A stretch of DNA of 64,000 nucleotides, from the NCBI RefSeq assembly GCF_020622265.1, contig NZ_JACNMQ010000006.1:62001-126000 (forward strand), in the 5' to 3' direction. The translations under genes were made by a program, and so were the position numbers. Positions within the stretch are counted from its first letter, which is position 1. Each line of letters starts with the position of its first letter. This document shows, piece after piece, positions 9,261 to 17,645 of the stretch. Under the pieces are notes generated by a model. That model was not told the DNA's origin, searched no databases, and saw nothing but the letters and a program-made list of their open reading frames with translations. The stretch comes from Halomonas sp. M20 (lineage in GTDB: Bacteria > Pseudomonadota > Gammaproteobacteria > Pseudomonadales > Halomonadaceae).

Positions 9261-9983
9261 GTGGAAACGCTCTCCTCCATCGGCCTGATCGGCGCCCTCT
9301 TCGGCGGGCTGCTGTCGTTCTTCTCGCCCTGCACCCTGCCCTTGCTGCCCGCCTATCTGTCGGTGGTCACCGGCGGCAGTGCCGGCAAGGCGGATCGGCG
9401 CTTCGAGGCGTTGCTGCTCAGCACCTTCTTCGTCTTCGGCTTCAGCGTGGTCTTCATCCTGATGGGCCTGGGGGTCACCAGCATCGGCCAGCTGCTGCGT
9501 GGTTATCGCCAGGAGCTCAACTGGATCACCGGCAGCATCGTCATCGTGCTCGGCCTATTCATGACGGGCGTGTTCCGGCTGCCCGTCCTGCAGCGCAGCT
9601 TTCAGTGGTCGCCCGAGCTGAGAGGGGGCTCTCCCATGGCGGCGACCTTCTTCGGCATCTCCTTCGCCATCGGCTGGACGCCCTGCATCGGCCCGATCCT
9701 GGGGGCGATCCTGATGGCCACCTCGACCACCGCCAATGCCCAGGCCGGCATGCTCTACCTGGCGACCTACTCCCTGGGCCTGGCCCTGCCCTTCCTGGCC
9801 AGCACCCTGCTGCTCAACAGGTTCAGCCACTACCGGGGCCGCCTCGGTAAGTGGAGTGCCTATGCCCGACCAGTCGCCGGAGTGATCCTTATCCTCATGG
9901 GGTTGCTGATCGTCTCCGGGACGCTCACCCGGCTCTCCAGCATCCTGGTGGACTGGTTTCCGGCCCTGGCCACAATCGGCTGA
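9261..9983 (+). CDS. CcdA-family thiol-disulfide transmembrane protein
   Basis: 240 residues from a GTG start. Six hydrophobic segments carry the two CcdA/DsbD signature cysteines, in FFSPCTLPLLPAYLS (near residue 25) and GWTPCIGPILGAIL (near residue 140). Family role: moves reducing equivalents from cytoplasmic thioredoxin across the inner membrane for cytochrome c maturation or periplasmic thiol repair. Downstream of the propeller gene, it could keep periplasmic metal-binding cysteines reduced, which is inference. It ends convergently with the TPM gene at 10118. Confidence 0.88.
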   Translation: METLSSIGLIGALFGGLLSFFSPCTLPLLPAYLSVVTGGSAGKADRRFEALLLSTFFVFGFSVVFILMGLGVTSIGQLLRGYRQELNWITGSIVIVLGLFMTGVFRLPVLQRSFQWSPELRGGSPMAATFFGISFAIGWTPCIGPILGAILMATSTTANAQAGMLYLATYSLGLALPFLASTLLLNRFSHYRGRLGKWSAYARPVAGVILILMGLLIVSGTLTRLSSILVDWFPALATIG

Positions 9984-10117
9984 GGGCGTTGATCGACATC
10001 CAACCGTCGAGTCTCCTGCGACTTCTCAACGTATCGCCCCACGTGTTCCGTGTCAGACGGCGGCACCTCTGCCGGGGAGAAGCACTCGTCATGCCCCGGT
10101 GCATGGGCAGATGAGGG

Positions 10118-10735
10118 TCAATCCAGCACGATCAGATGATTGGGCAGTTCGTTGCGCTCGTGGGTGGCTGGTACCTGCTCCTTGAGATGTTCGCCGCATG
10201 CCTCGATGCACGCCAGGAAACCCCGCAGGGTCTCACCTGCCTTCACCTGCTGGGTGAACGCCGCCACGATGGATTGCCAGGTCTCGTCGCTGATACGTGC
10301 CGAGATGCCCCGGTCAACCAGGATTTCCACATACCGCTCGGCTTCGGAGACGAAAATCAGCATCCCCGTTCCCCCCTCGGTGTGGTGCAGCTCCTGTTCC
10401 AGGAACTGCCGCCGGGCGAGGTTGGCCGCCCGCCAATGACGAACCGATCGCGGGATCAGCCGGGTGGTGATGGCGGGGATGCGAAACACCAGTCCCAGCA
10501 CGATGAAGGTCGCCCACTGCACCAGCGTCAGCTCGTAGGCCGTCAACCAGCCGGGAAAGTAATTGACCGCACCCGGTACCACCAGGGCCAGCAGGCCGGC
10601 CCAGAGCAGCGGGATATAGGCATAGTTGTCCGCTCGCGGAGCCAGCACGGTGACCAGCTCGGCATCGGTGTCGCGTTCGACCCGATGAATCGCCTCGGCT
10701 ACCTGGCGTTGCTCGTTTTCACTCAGTAAGGCCAT
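10118..10735 (-). CDS. TPM-domain membrane protein
   Basis: 205 residues. The TPM fold is split around two transmembrane segments (about 42-60 and 70-90): MALLSENEQRQVAEAIHRVE at the start, then GGTGMLIFVSEAERYVEILV and DRGISARISDETWQSIV. It is the third gene of a lemA-TPM-TPM operon, a common arrangement; the exact role of the family is unsettled (envelope stress or protein quality control are suggested). No catalytic residues can be named. Confidence 0.8.
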   Translation of the reverse strand: MALLSENEQRQVAEAIHRVERDTDAELVTVLAPRADNYAYIPLLWAGLLALVVPGAVNYFPGWLTAYELTLVQWATFIVLGLVFRIPAITTRLIPRSVRHWRAANLARRQFLEQELHHTEGGTGMLIFVSEAERYVEILVDRGISARISDETWQSIVAAFTQQVKAGETLRGFLACIEACGEHLKEQVPATHERNELPNHLIVLD

Positions 10736-10797
10736 GGGGGTTGTGATCTCCGAATCCTGATTGTCATGTCGGTGTCGCCACCGGCGGGAAGGCTGGC

Positions 10798-11577
10798 TTA
10801 CCAGCCGCCGGAAGCGCCGCCGCCACCGAAGCCGCCGCCGCCACCGCCGAAGCCGCCGCCTCCGCCGAAACCACCCCCGCCGCCGCCGCGCGACCTGCCG
10901 CCGAGCGCACCGCCCAGCAACATGCCGGCCAGCAGGCCGCCGCGACCGCCCCGTACCAGCGTCATGACGATGACGAACATCACGAAGAAGAGAATCGATG
11001 CCGGTCCTTCAGGTCCCTGTTCCCGAGCCGGGGCGCTGGCGGTGGCACTGGTGTCCATGGGCTCGCCACCCAGCACCTGGATCATCGCCTCCACGCCCTC
11101 GGTGATGCCGCGGGCGTAGTCGCCCTCACGGAAGGCCGGCGTCAGGGTCTGGTTGATGATCACCGAGGACTGGGCGTCGGTCAGTCGACCCTCGAGGCCA
11201 TAGCCGACCTCGATGCGCACCTTGCGCTCCTTCGGCGCGACGATCAGCAGGGCGCCGTTGTCCTCCTCTTGCTGGCCGATGCCCCAGTGGCGCCCCAGCT
11301 GATAGCCATACTCCTCGATGGTGACGCCCTGCAGGTCCGGCAGGGTGGCCACCACCAGTTGCTCGGTGGTGGCTTCTTCGTGGGCCGCGAGCCTCTCGCT
11401 CAGGCGTGATTCGGTGGCCGGATCCAGCAGCCCGGCCTGGTCCACCACACGACCGGTCAATTCGGGAAAGTCGAGTTCCTGTTCCTCAAGCTCCTGGGCC
11501 TGGAGGCCTTGTGCCTGAAGGCCGAGGCCCCCCGACAGCAGCAGCGCCAATAGCGGGATGCGCAGAAGATCGCTCAT
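10798..11577 (-). CDS. TPM-domain YgcG-like protein with glycine-rich tail
   Basis: 259 residues: signal peptide (about 1-22), TPM domain (about 37-165: LTGRVVDQAGLLDPATESRL ... IEEYGYQLGRHWGIGQ ... RKVRIEVGYGLEGRLTD), one transmembrane segment near 195, and a C-terminal tail almost wholly of glycine and phenylalanine. This is the YgcG architecture. Its start overlaps the lemA stop (ATGA), so the pair is translationally coupled. The GC-rich tail produces a spurious proline-rich reading on the other strand. Confidence 0.87.
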   Translation of the reverse strand: MSDLLRIPLLALLLSGGLGLQAQGLQAQELEEQELDFPELTGRVVDQAGLLDPATESRLSERLAAHEEATTEQLVVATLPDLQGVTIEEYGYQLGRHWGIGQQEEDNGALLIVAPKERKVRIEVGYGLEGRLTDAQSSVIINQTLTPAFREGDYARGITEGVEAMIQVLGGEPMDTSATASAPAREQGPEGPASILFFVMFVIVMTLVRGGRGGLLAGMLLGGALGGRSRGGGGGGFGGGGGFGGGGGGFGGGGASGGW

Positions 11578-12194
11578 TCAAACTCCACCTGGGGGGCCTG
11601 GTCCGCGTTCTCGGTCGTGGCTTCGAAGGTCTCGCGCAGCGGCATGTCGCTGTAGAGGATGCTGTGCCACAACCGCCCGGGGAAGGTGCGGATCTCGGTG
11701 TTGTAGCGCTCGACCGCGGTGATGAAGTCGCGCCGCGCCACGGCGATGCGGTTTTCCGTACCCTCCAGCTGGGACTGCAGGGCCAGGAAGTTCTGATTCG
11801 ACTTCAGGTCGGGATAGCGCTCGGACACCGCCATCAAGCGGCTCAGTGCCCCGGTGAGTTGCTGCTGGGCCTGCTCGAACTGGCGCAGCTTTTCCGGGTC
11901 GTCGAGCGACTCGGCGTCGATCTGGATGGACGTGGCCTTGGCCCGCGCCTCCACCACGGCGGTCAGGGTCTCCTGCTCCTGGCGGGCAAAGCCCTCGACC
12001 GTCTCGACCAGGTTGGGCACCAGGTCCGCGCGTCGCTGGTACTGGTTCTCCACCTGCGCCCAGGCCGACTTCACCTGTTCGTCATAGGTGGGGATGTTGT
12101 TGACGCCGCAACCCGTCAACAGCATCGCCATGATCAGCACAAGGACAAACCGCCAGACGCGAGGGTCGGGAAGCGTGGTGTATCTCGTCAGCAT
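11574..12194 (-). CDS. LemA-family lipoprotein
   Basis: 206 residues from the ATG at 12194. A lipoprotein signal ends in LLTGCG (Cys near residue 28). It is followed by the helical LemA core (YDEQVKSAWAQVENQYQRRA, DLVPNLVETVEGFA ... AVSERYPDLKSNQNFLALQ). Other in-frame ATGs at 12206 and 12215 cannot be excluded. LemA and TPM proteins form a conserved envelope module. The DNA immediately upstream is a truncated lgt sequence, so its native promoter may have been replaced. Confidence 0.88.
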   Translation of the reverse strand: MLTRYTTLPDPRVWRFVLVLIMAMLLTGCGVNNIPTYDEQVKSAWAQVENQYQRRADLVPNLVETVEGFARQEQETLTAVVEARAKATSIQIDAESLDDPEKLRQFEQAQQQLTGALSRLMAVSERYPDLKSNQNFLALQSQLEGTENRIAVARRDFITAVERYNTEIRTFPGRLWHSILYSDMPLRETFEATTENADQAPQVEFE

Positions 12195-12211
12195 GGGGTC
12201 AGTCATCCCTG

Positions 12212-12367
12212 TCATTGCGAATCGATGAGGTCCAAGGTACAGCTCAGCTTGATGCGAAGGAAGCGATGCCATGCCGCCACGAAGCCGACAACGTACATCA
12301 GGCCATACCAGTGAATCTGCACCGGCCCGATGGCGATGGCAACCGGATCGATCTGAGGATACTGCAA
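12212..12367 (-). pseudogene. lgt 5' fragment (prolipoprotein diacylglyceryl transferase)
   Basis: 51 codons reading [20 protein letters not shown], then [13 protein letters not shown]. This is the characteristic N-terminus of Lgt; the frame then runs out into unrelated sequence and stops. It has no ATG start (TTG at 12367). The enzyme body is absent, so this is a remnant, either captured with the lemA operon or left by a deletion. Confidence 0.75.
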
Positions 12368-12391
12368 CCGAGGTTTGCAGCGCCATCTGAC

Positions 12392-12434
12392 TTGATCTGG
12401 ATCAATCGACAGGATCCGGTTCTGGGCTATATGG
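12392..12434 (+). promoter_or_regulatory. FNR/Anr box with class II -10
   Basis: A perfect FNR/Anr palindrome TTGAT-CTGG-ATCAA at 12392-12405, with TATATG at 12429-12434. The centre-to-centre distance of about 32 bp fits a box at -41.5. It lies 63 bp upstream of the gene at 12468 and suggests oxygen-limitation induction. Confidence 0.75.
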
Positions 12435-12467
12435 TGGGGACATAACCTGCCACAGGAGCCCTGCAAC

Positions 12468-12890
12468 ATGGCCAGGCATGCCCTCTTTCCCAAGCATTCC
12501 ACGCGGCCTGACGTCGCCTGGCCGCGCCTTGGGATGGGCATCCTGCTGGGCATGGTGCTGGTGCTTCTCTTCAGTGCCGCCACGGCGGCGCCTGTGCCTT
12601 CCTCGACCGCGTTTGGCCAGGTTGGCGTCGAGTTTCTCTCGGACACGCACTCGAGCGCCGAACGCATCGACACGGAACACCCTCGGCCGCGCTGCCACCA
12701 TGGCGCTCGCCATGCCGGCAGTGCCCTGTTGCGCCTGGAACGCCAGGACCTCGAGTGCAAGCTTCTTCCCTTGAGCATGGCTGCCCCGACCATAGCGCCC
12801 CGGGTTGTCACCGCCAGCGGCACGCCACGTGCCCTTCCCGCCCCTTCTCCGGTTGCAGTCTACCTGTTGAGCCAACGCTTCAGAGTCTAA
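12468..12890 (+). CDS. Hypothetical secreted or membrane-anchored protein
   Basis: 140 residues from an ATG preceded by CAGGAG. A hydrophobic segment at about residues 22-41 ([20 protein letters not shown]) looks like a signal peptide or anchor; the rest is a polar mature part with several Cys and His. No family is recognised. The FNR/Anr-type promoter directly upstream is the best evidence that the gene is real and used under low oxygen. Confidence 0.55.
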   Translation: MARHALFPKHSTRPDVAWPRLGMGILLGMVLVLLFSAATAAPVPSSTAFGQVGVEFLSDTHSSAERIDTEHPRPRCHHGARHAGSALLRLERQDLECKLLPLSMAAPTIAPRVVTASGTPRALPAPSPVAVYLLSQRFRV

Positions 12891-13264
12891 GTCATCCCCA
12901 TTTCCCCAGCCCCACGACTCCAGACGGATACGCGGGGAGATAACTCGTGCCCGCCCTCGTATCGAACCAGGCGACTGCCGGAGTGGCCGCTGTGCGTGCA
13001 GAGACTCTTCCCACCAGACTTATCAGCATCTCGAGCTATAAACCACTGCCAGGCGTCGGGGTGCTTCGCTTTTCAGCGTCAATTCAGTTTCGTTGCGTAT
13101 GCTTTGAGACACTCCGCGAAACCGAGAGGCGTAGGGCAGCGACTCCGGCCTTGACCATTGTGTCACACATAGGCTCTAGCCTTTCTCTGGACAGCTTCTC
13201 GGCATAACGAAGAAGGCGGCCGATATGACACGGGTCCCGATAATGAAATAGCAGGAGAGAGTCC
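12891..13264. other. Intergenic carrying a MerR-type promoter
   Basis: No supported gene. The only recognisable element is the promoter at 13151-13182. AGGAGAG precedes the YHS start codon at 13265. Confidence 0.45.
13151..13182 (+). promoter_or_regulatory. MerR-family promoter
   Basis: -35 TTGACC (13151-13156), a 20-bp spacer and -10 TAGCCT (13177-13182). The perfect dyad TGTGT-C-ACACA (13159-13169) is centred 2.5 bp upstream of the spacer centre, exactly as in the promoters at 7289 and 14733. It is directed at the YHS gene. Confidence 0.6.
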
Positions 13265-13618
13265 ATGAACGAGCTCGTATATTTCATGCTCTGGGCGGGA
13301 ATCATCTTTCTGATGATGCGCTTCGGCTGCGGTGCTCACGTGATGGGTCATGGTCGTGGCAAGGCCAAGCATGGCGAGGGGGCATCAGAGAGGCAGGCGA
13401 CCACCGAGAGCCTGCGCTGGATTCCGCCAGCCGAGGACGTCGATCCCGTCTGTGGCAAGACCGTCAGCACCGAAAAGGCCAAGTCGAGCGTCCACGAGGG
13501 CCATGTCTATTACTTCTGCTCACGTGACTGCCGAGAACGCTTCGAGGCCGCGCCCGAGCAATATCTCGCCGCTGAAGCCATGAGCCCGCCCGCCCAGCCG
13601 GAGAATGAACATGCCTGA
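13265..13618 (+). CDS. Membrane-anchored YHS-domain metal-binding protein
   Basis: 117 residues. One N-terminal transmembrane helix (about 3-19), a His/Gly-rich linker (HVMGHGRGKAKHGEG) and a YHS domain (DPVCGKTVSTEKAKSSVHEG ... YYFCSRDCRERFEAAPEQYL). The Cys residues of DPVCG and CSRDC are the expected metal ligands. YHS domains accompany copper ATPases as metal-binding or chaperone modules. Its 3' end overlaps the next gene by 14 bases, so the YHS, DUF5676 and methyltransferase genes form an operon. Confidence 0.85.
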   Translation: MNELVYFMLWAGIIFLMMRFGCGAHVMGHGRGKAKHGEGASERQATTESLRWIPPAEDVDPVCGKTVSTEKAKSSVHEGHVYYFCSRDCRERFEAAPEQYLAAEAMSPPAQPENEHA

Positions 13619-13949
13619 TGCCGATGTTCCGCCGACAGCCAAGCCGCATTACGGAACCCGCTTGCCGGTTCAAGCCGTGCCGCGGATCCCGGTGATCGCA
13701 CTGGGTATGAGCCTGGGGCTGTTTCTGGCCGTGACCTTCATCCTGTGCGTCGGCTTCGGCCTGCTGTTTCCCGACCGGGCGATGTATGAGAGCTGGCTGC
13801 GCCTGCTGCCTGGCTTCACCTGGTTGAGTTGGCCAAGCTTCTTCCTGGGCCTGGCTGAAAGCTTCGGCTACGGCTGGTACGTGGCCCTGGTCTTCGGCCC
13901 GCTCTACAACTTCTTTGTCACACGCCTCAACCGGCGCAGCGGAGCGTAG
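13605..13949 (+). CDS. DUF5676-family membrane protein
   Basis: 114 residues with two hydrophobic hairpins. The PRIPVIALGMSLGLFLAVTF segment and the C-terminal LLPGFTWLSWPSFFLGLAES, YGWYVALVFGPLYNFF block are typical of DUF5676. The family sits in copper and heavy-metal islands next to YHS and SHOCT proteins; its biochemical role is unknown. It overlaps the YHS gene by 14 bases. Confidence 0.8.
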   Translation: MNMPDADVPPTAKPHYGTRLPVQAVPRIPVIALGMSLGLFLAVTFILCVGFGLLFPDRAMYESWLRLLPGFTWLSWPSFFLGLAESFGYGWYVALVFGPLYNFFVTRLNRRSGA

Positions 13950-13952
13950 GCC

Positions 13953-14624
13953 ATGAACGAATCCCTCAACCATACCGGCGCCTGGGGCCTCGCGCTGATC
14001 GTCATCGTCTTGGTGTCCTGGTTCTTCTATCGCTATTTCGCACCGAAGAACTGGCGCGAATGGACCGGTGCCGGCGCGGTGCAGGCCTTTATCATCGCGC
14101 TTTACGCCGAGATGTATGGCTTTCCGCTCACTATCTATCTGTTGGTGCGTTTCTTCGGTCTGGATAGCGAGTATGTCAGCGCCAGCCTCTGGTCGACGCT
14201 GGTGGGGCTGGGAGAAACCGGCATGCTTGTCTCCATGCTGCTTGGCTACGGGCTCGCGTTTACCGGCATCGGGATCTTTATCCAGGGCTGGCGGCAAGTC
14301 TACAAGGCACGGCGCGAGAACCACCTGGTGACCGGCGGACTCTATTCCCTGGTACGGCATCCCCAATACACCGGCTTGTTCATCGCCTTGTTCGGCGAAG
14401 GTGTGGTGCATTGGCCGACACTATTCTCGATCGGCCTGTTTCCAGTGATCGTGCTTGCCTATACCTGGCTGGCCCACCGCGAGGAACGGCAGATGCTGGC
14501 CTGGTTCGGTGACGCCTATCGCGCCTACCAGCGGCGGGTGCCGATGTTCATTCCTCGCTGGGGACAGTGGCGGAAGCTAGCGGGTAGCTCACGCAATACT
14601 CACGATGAGCCGGGGGTTCACTGA
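13953..14624 (+). CDS. Isoprenylcysteine carboxyl methyltransferase-family membrane protein
   Basis: 223 residues, about five transmembrane segments. The C-terminal SAM-binding motif of the ICMT/PEMT family is clear: GGLYSLVRHPQYTGLFIALF, then AHREERQMLAWFGDAYRAY and RRVPMFIPR. The bacterial substrate is unknown; these proteins are common beside copper ATPases. It starts four bases after the DUF5676 stop, so it is the third gene of the YHS operon. Confidence 0.82.
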   Translation: MNESLNHTGAWGLALIVIVLVSWFFYRYFAPKNWREWTGAGAVQAFIIALYAEMYGFPLTIYLLVRFFGLDSEYVSASLWSTLVGLGETGMLVSMLLGYGLAFTGIGIFIQGWRQVYKARRENHLVTGGLYSLVRHPQYTGLFIALFGEGVVHWPTLFSIGLFPVIVLAYTWLAHREERQMLAWFGDAYRAYQRRVPMFIPRWGQWRKLAGSSRNTHDEPGVH

Positions 14625-14690
14625 CATCCTGGATTCACACATCAACACACGCGGGCGGCGTTGATTTCATCCCACTGAAGATGCCGAACG

Positions 14691-14731
14691 TTGACCGGGA
14701 TCAAGAGCCGCATGCTTTCACCTCATATTAT
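14691..14731 (+). promoter_or_regulatory. FNR/Anr-type box with class II -10
   Basis: TTGAC-CGGG-ATCAA at 14691-14704 and TATTAT at 14726-14731; centre distance about 31 bp. It overlaps, just upstream, the MerR-type promoter at 14733, so two signals converge on the SHOCT-copA transcript. Confidence 0.65.
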
Positions 14732-14732
14732 C

Positions 14733-14764
14733 TTGACCCTTGGGTCTCCCACAGGTTTTAGCCT
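14733..14764 (+). promoter_or_regulatory. MerR-family (CueR-like) promoter
   Basis: -35 TTGACC (14733-14738), a 20-bp spacer and -10 TAGCCT (14759-14764). The dyad ACCCTTGGG/CCCACAGGT (7 of 9 positions) is centred 2.5 bp upstream of the spacer centre. It lies upstream of a SHOCT gene and a copper ATPase, the classic CueR target. Confidence 0.7.
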
Positions 14765-14801
14765 GATATCAGGATGATTCAACTTGAAAGGAGATCCGAC
14801 C

Positions 14802-15056
14802 ATGTGGGACGACATGACGGCGTATATGGGGAGTTACGGCTGGGGACATATGCTCTTCGGCGGGGTCATGATGGTGTTGTTCTGGGGCGCCGTCATTGCC
14901 TTGGCCGTTCTCCTGGTGCGTGGCCTGACCCGAGGCCGGGGCGAGCCATTTTCTCAACGGCGGCCAACGGCCCTGGACCTTCTTCAAGAACGCTACGCCC
15001 GGGGAGAAATCGACCGCGAGGAGTACGAGCAACGCAAGCGCGATCTTCTGCTTTGA
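14802..15056 (+). CDS. SHOCT-domain membrane protein
   Basis: 84 residues starting MWDDMTAYMGSYGWGHMLFG, with GAAAGGAG correctly spaced before the ATG at 14802. One transmembrane helix (about 21-44) is followed by a C-terminal SHOCT motif (ALDLLQERYARGEIDREEYE). SHOCT proteins of this size accompany copper ATPases; the Met-rich N-terminus could touch Cu(I), which is inference. First gene after the dual promoter, upstream of copA. Confidence 0.82.
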   Translation: MWDDMTAYMGSYGWGHMLFGGVMMVLFWGAVIALAVLLVRGLTRGRGEPFSQRRPTALDLLQERYARGEIDREEYEQRKRDLLL

Positions 15057-15156
15057 TCGCACCTCCTGATTATTGGATACGGCACTATTAGTTTCGACCC
15101 TATCGAGATAGGGCCACGAGGTTGAATCAAGACGCGGAAGCGACGGAGACGATTCC

Positions 15157-17565
15157 ATGACGCAACACCAACACGACCATTGTCACGGGCATGCCTCGCA
15201 CGAGGCACCGACACGAGGCAGCGGCGATACGGACCAACACGCCGCCGGCAGCCAGGGTGGCGCCCAATACACCTGCCCGATGCACCCGGAGGTCGTCTCC
15301 GACCAGCCGGGTGACTGCCCCAAGTGCGGCATGCACCTCGTGCCCGTGGGAAGCGACGACTCGCAGACGCATGACGGGCATGGTCATGGGGCCTCCGCGC
15401 CGGCCCACGGCGGCAAGTACGACAAGGTGCCGGCCGGGCATGCCGGTGCCATCTACACCTGCCCGATGCACCCCGAGGTGCGGCAAACCGACCCCGGTGC
15501 CTGCCCGCTGTGTGGCATGGGACTGGAGCTTGAATCGGCGGCCGTCGGCGATGAGGGGCCGAATCCCGAGCTGGTCGATTTTACCCGACGCTTCTGGGTC
15601 GCGGCCGTGCTCACGCTTCCGGTCCTGATTCTGACGATGAGCCCCTACCTGGGCCTCGGGGCCATTCGCGACTTCTTCGGTGAACGCAACGCGATGTGGA
15701 TCGAGCTGGTGCTCAGCACGCCGGTGATCCTGTGGTCGGGCTGGCCGTTCTTCGTGCGCGGCTACAACTCCTTCCGCACCATGAACCTCAACATGTTCAG
15801 CCTGATCGGCATGGGGGTCGGCGCGGCCTATCTGTTCAGCATCGTGGCGGTGCTGGTGCCGGGCGTCTTCCCCGACGGCTTTCGCCGGGAAGACGGCTCC
15901 GTCGGAGTCTACTTCGAGGCCGCAGCGGTAATCGTAACCCTGGTCCTGCTAGGCCAGGTGATGGAGCTGCGCGCTCGCGAGGGCACCGGCAAGGCGATCC
16001 GGGCACTGCTCGACATGGCCGCCAAGACCGCGAGGGTGATCCGGCCCGACGGCAGCGAAGAGGAGATACCGCTGGAAGACGTGCAGGTCGGCGATCACCT
16101 GCGGGTGCGCCCCGGCGACAAGGTACCGGTGGACGGCATGGTGGTCGAGGGCCGCTCCTCGATCGACGAGTCGATGATCTCCGGCGAGCCGGTACCGGTG
16201 GAGAAGGTCCAAGGCGACCAGGTCACGGGGGCCACGATCAACGGCACCGGCAGCCTGGTCATGGAAGCCACCCGCGTCGGCGCCGACACCATGCTCAGCC
16301 AGATCGTCGAGATGGTGGCCGCTGCCCAGCGCTCGCGCGCACCGATTCAGAAATTCGCCGACAAGGTGGCGGGCAAGTTCGTGCCCGCGGTGATCGGCGT
16401 CGCCATTCTCTCCTTCATTAGCTGGGCGATCTGGGGTCCGGCGCCGGCGCTGTCCTATGCGCTGGTCTCGGCGGTGGCGGTGCTGATCATCGCCTGCCCC
16501 TGTGCGCTGGGCCTGGCCACGCCGATGTCGATCATGACGGCCACCGGGCGCGGCGCGCAGGCCGGCGTACTGATCAAGAATGCCGAGGCGCTGGAACGTT
16601 TCGCCAAGGTCGATACGCTGATGGTCGACAAGACCGGCACCCTGACCGAAGGCAAGCCGAAGCTGGTGGCGGTGCTGCCCGAGGAAGGGCATGACGAGGC
16701 CGAGGTGTTGCGCCTGGCGGCCAGCCTCGAGAAAGGCTCCGAGCACCCACTGGCCGAGGCCATCGTCGCCGGCGCCGAGGAGCGCGGCGTGTCCCTCGCC
16801 GATGCCACCGATTTCGAAGCCGTGACTGGCATGGGCGTCAAGGGGGTCGTGGACGGCAAGTCGGTGGCCCTCGGTAACGCCAAGCTGATGGCCGAACTGG
16901 GCCTCGATGGCGGCCGGATCTCCGAGACCGCGAACGCCCGCCGCGATGAAGGCGAAACGGTGATGTTCGTCGTGCTCGATGGCCAGATCGCCGGCCTGGT
17001 CAGCGTCGCCGACCCAGTGAAGGCAACCACGCCCGATGCCCTGAAGGCGCTGCACCGGCTGGGGTTTCGCATCATCATGGCCACCGGCGACAACGAGCGC
17101 ACGGCGAAGGCGGTGGCAGGACGCCTGGGCATCGATGAAATCCGCGCCGATGTCATGCCCGAGGACAAGGCCCGCATCATCAAGGAACTGCAAGCCGAAG
17201 GCCGCAAGGTGGCAATGGCTGGCGACGGGGTCAACGACGCCCCGGCGCTGGCCCAGGCGGATGTCGGCATCGCCATGGGCACCGGCGCCGACGTGGCGAT
17301 CGAAAGCGCGGGCTTCACCCTGGTCAAGGGCAATCTCGACGGCATCGTACGCGCCCGCAAGCTGTCGCTGGCCACCATGCGCAACATCAAGCAGAACCTG
17401 TTCTTCGCGCTGATCTATAACGGAGCCGGCGTACCCATCGCCGCCGGGATCCTCTATCCATTCCTCGGCATTCTGATCTCACCGATGTTCGCCGCCTTCG
17501 CGATGACCGCGTCGTCCCTGTCGGTGGTCTTGAATGCGCTGCGCCTACGCCGAGTGAGGATCTGA
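15157..17565 (+). CDS. copA: P1B-type copper-exporting ATPase
   Basis: 802 residues. The N-terminus has two heavy-metal-binding zinc-ribbon-like modules ([20 protein letters not shown] near 45 and [20 protein letters not shown] near 105) with a His-rich linker, in place of GMxCxxC domains. The ATPase core has the TM6 CPC (447-449), phosphorylated Asp in DKTGTLTEG (491), SEHPLAEA and [27 protein letters not shown] and MTASSLSVV in the last helices define the Cu(I) subgroup (P1B-1). It exports cytoplasmic Cu(I), or Ag(I). FNR/Anr-type and MerR-type signals upstream suggest oxygen and metal control. Confidence 0.93.
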   Translation: MTQHQHDHCHGHASHEAPTRGSGDTDQHAAGSQGGAQYTCPMHPEVVSDQPGDCPKCGMHLVPVGSDDSQTHDGHGHGASAPAHGGKYDKVPAGHAGAIYTCPMHPEVRQTDPGACPLCGMGLELESAAVGDEGPNPELVDFTRRFWVAAVLTLPVLILTMSPYLGLGAIRDFFGERNAMWIELVLSTPVILWSGWPFFVRGYNSFRTMNLNMFSLIGMGVGAAYLFSIVAVLVPGVFPDGFRREDGSVGVYFEAAAVIVTLVLLGQVMELRAREGTGKAIRALLDMAAKTARVIRPDGSEEEIPLEDVQVGDHLRVRPGDKVPVDGMVVEGRSSIDESMISGEPVPVEKVQGDQVTGATINGTGSLVMEATRVGADTMLSQIVEMVAAAQRSRAPIQKFADKVAGKFVPAVIGVAILSFISWAIWGPAPALSYALVSAVAVLIIACPCALGLATPMSIMTATGRGAQAGVLIKNAEALERFAKVDTLMVDKTGTLTEGKPKLVAVLPEEGHDEAEVLRLAASLEKGSEHPLAEAIVAGAEERGVSLADATDFEAVTGMGVKGVVDGKSVALGNAKLMAELGLDGGRISETANARRDEGETVMFVVLDGQIAGLVSVADPVKATTPDALKALHRLGFRIIMATGDNERTAKAVAGRLGIDEIRADVMPEDKARIIKELQAEGRKVAMAGDGVNDAPALAQADVGIAMGTGADVAIESAGFTLVKGNLDGIVRARKLSLATMRNIKQNLFFALIYNGAGVPIAAGILYPFLGILISPMFAAFAMTASSLSVVLNALRLRRVRI

Positions 17566-17567
17566 TC

Positions 17568-17621
17568 ATGGCCGACAACCAGCGCTGGCTAGACCGGCGG
17601 CCAAGCAAAGGGCGCATCTAG
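17568..17621 (+). other. 17-codon open frame between copA and nhaA
   Basis: MADNQRWLDRRPSKGRI starts three bases after the copA stop. It is either a very short translated peptide or the remnant of a deleted gene; no homology is recognised. Confidence 0.25.
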
Positions 17622-17645
17622 GAGCGAATGCCGGGAGGCTACAGC

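Noticed and set aside
10761-11119. Proline-rich plus-strand reading
   Set aside because: It is the complement of the glycine-rich tail of the TPM protein; no ribosome site and no independent coding signal.
15949-17193. Long antisense open frame within copA
   Set aside because: A GC-rich shadow of a well-supported ATPase; its translation has no family features.
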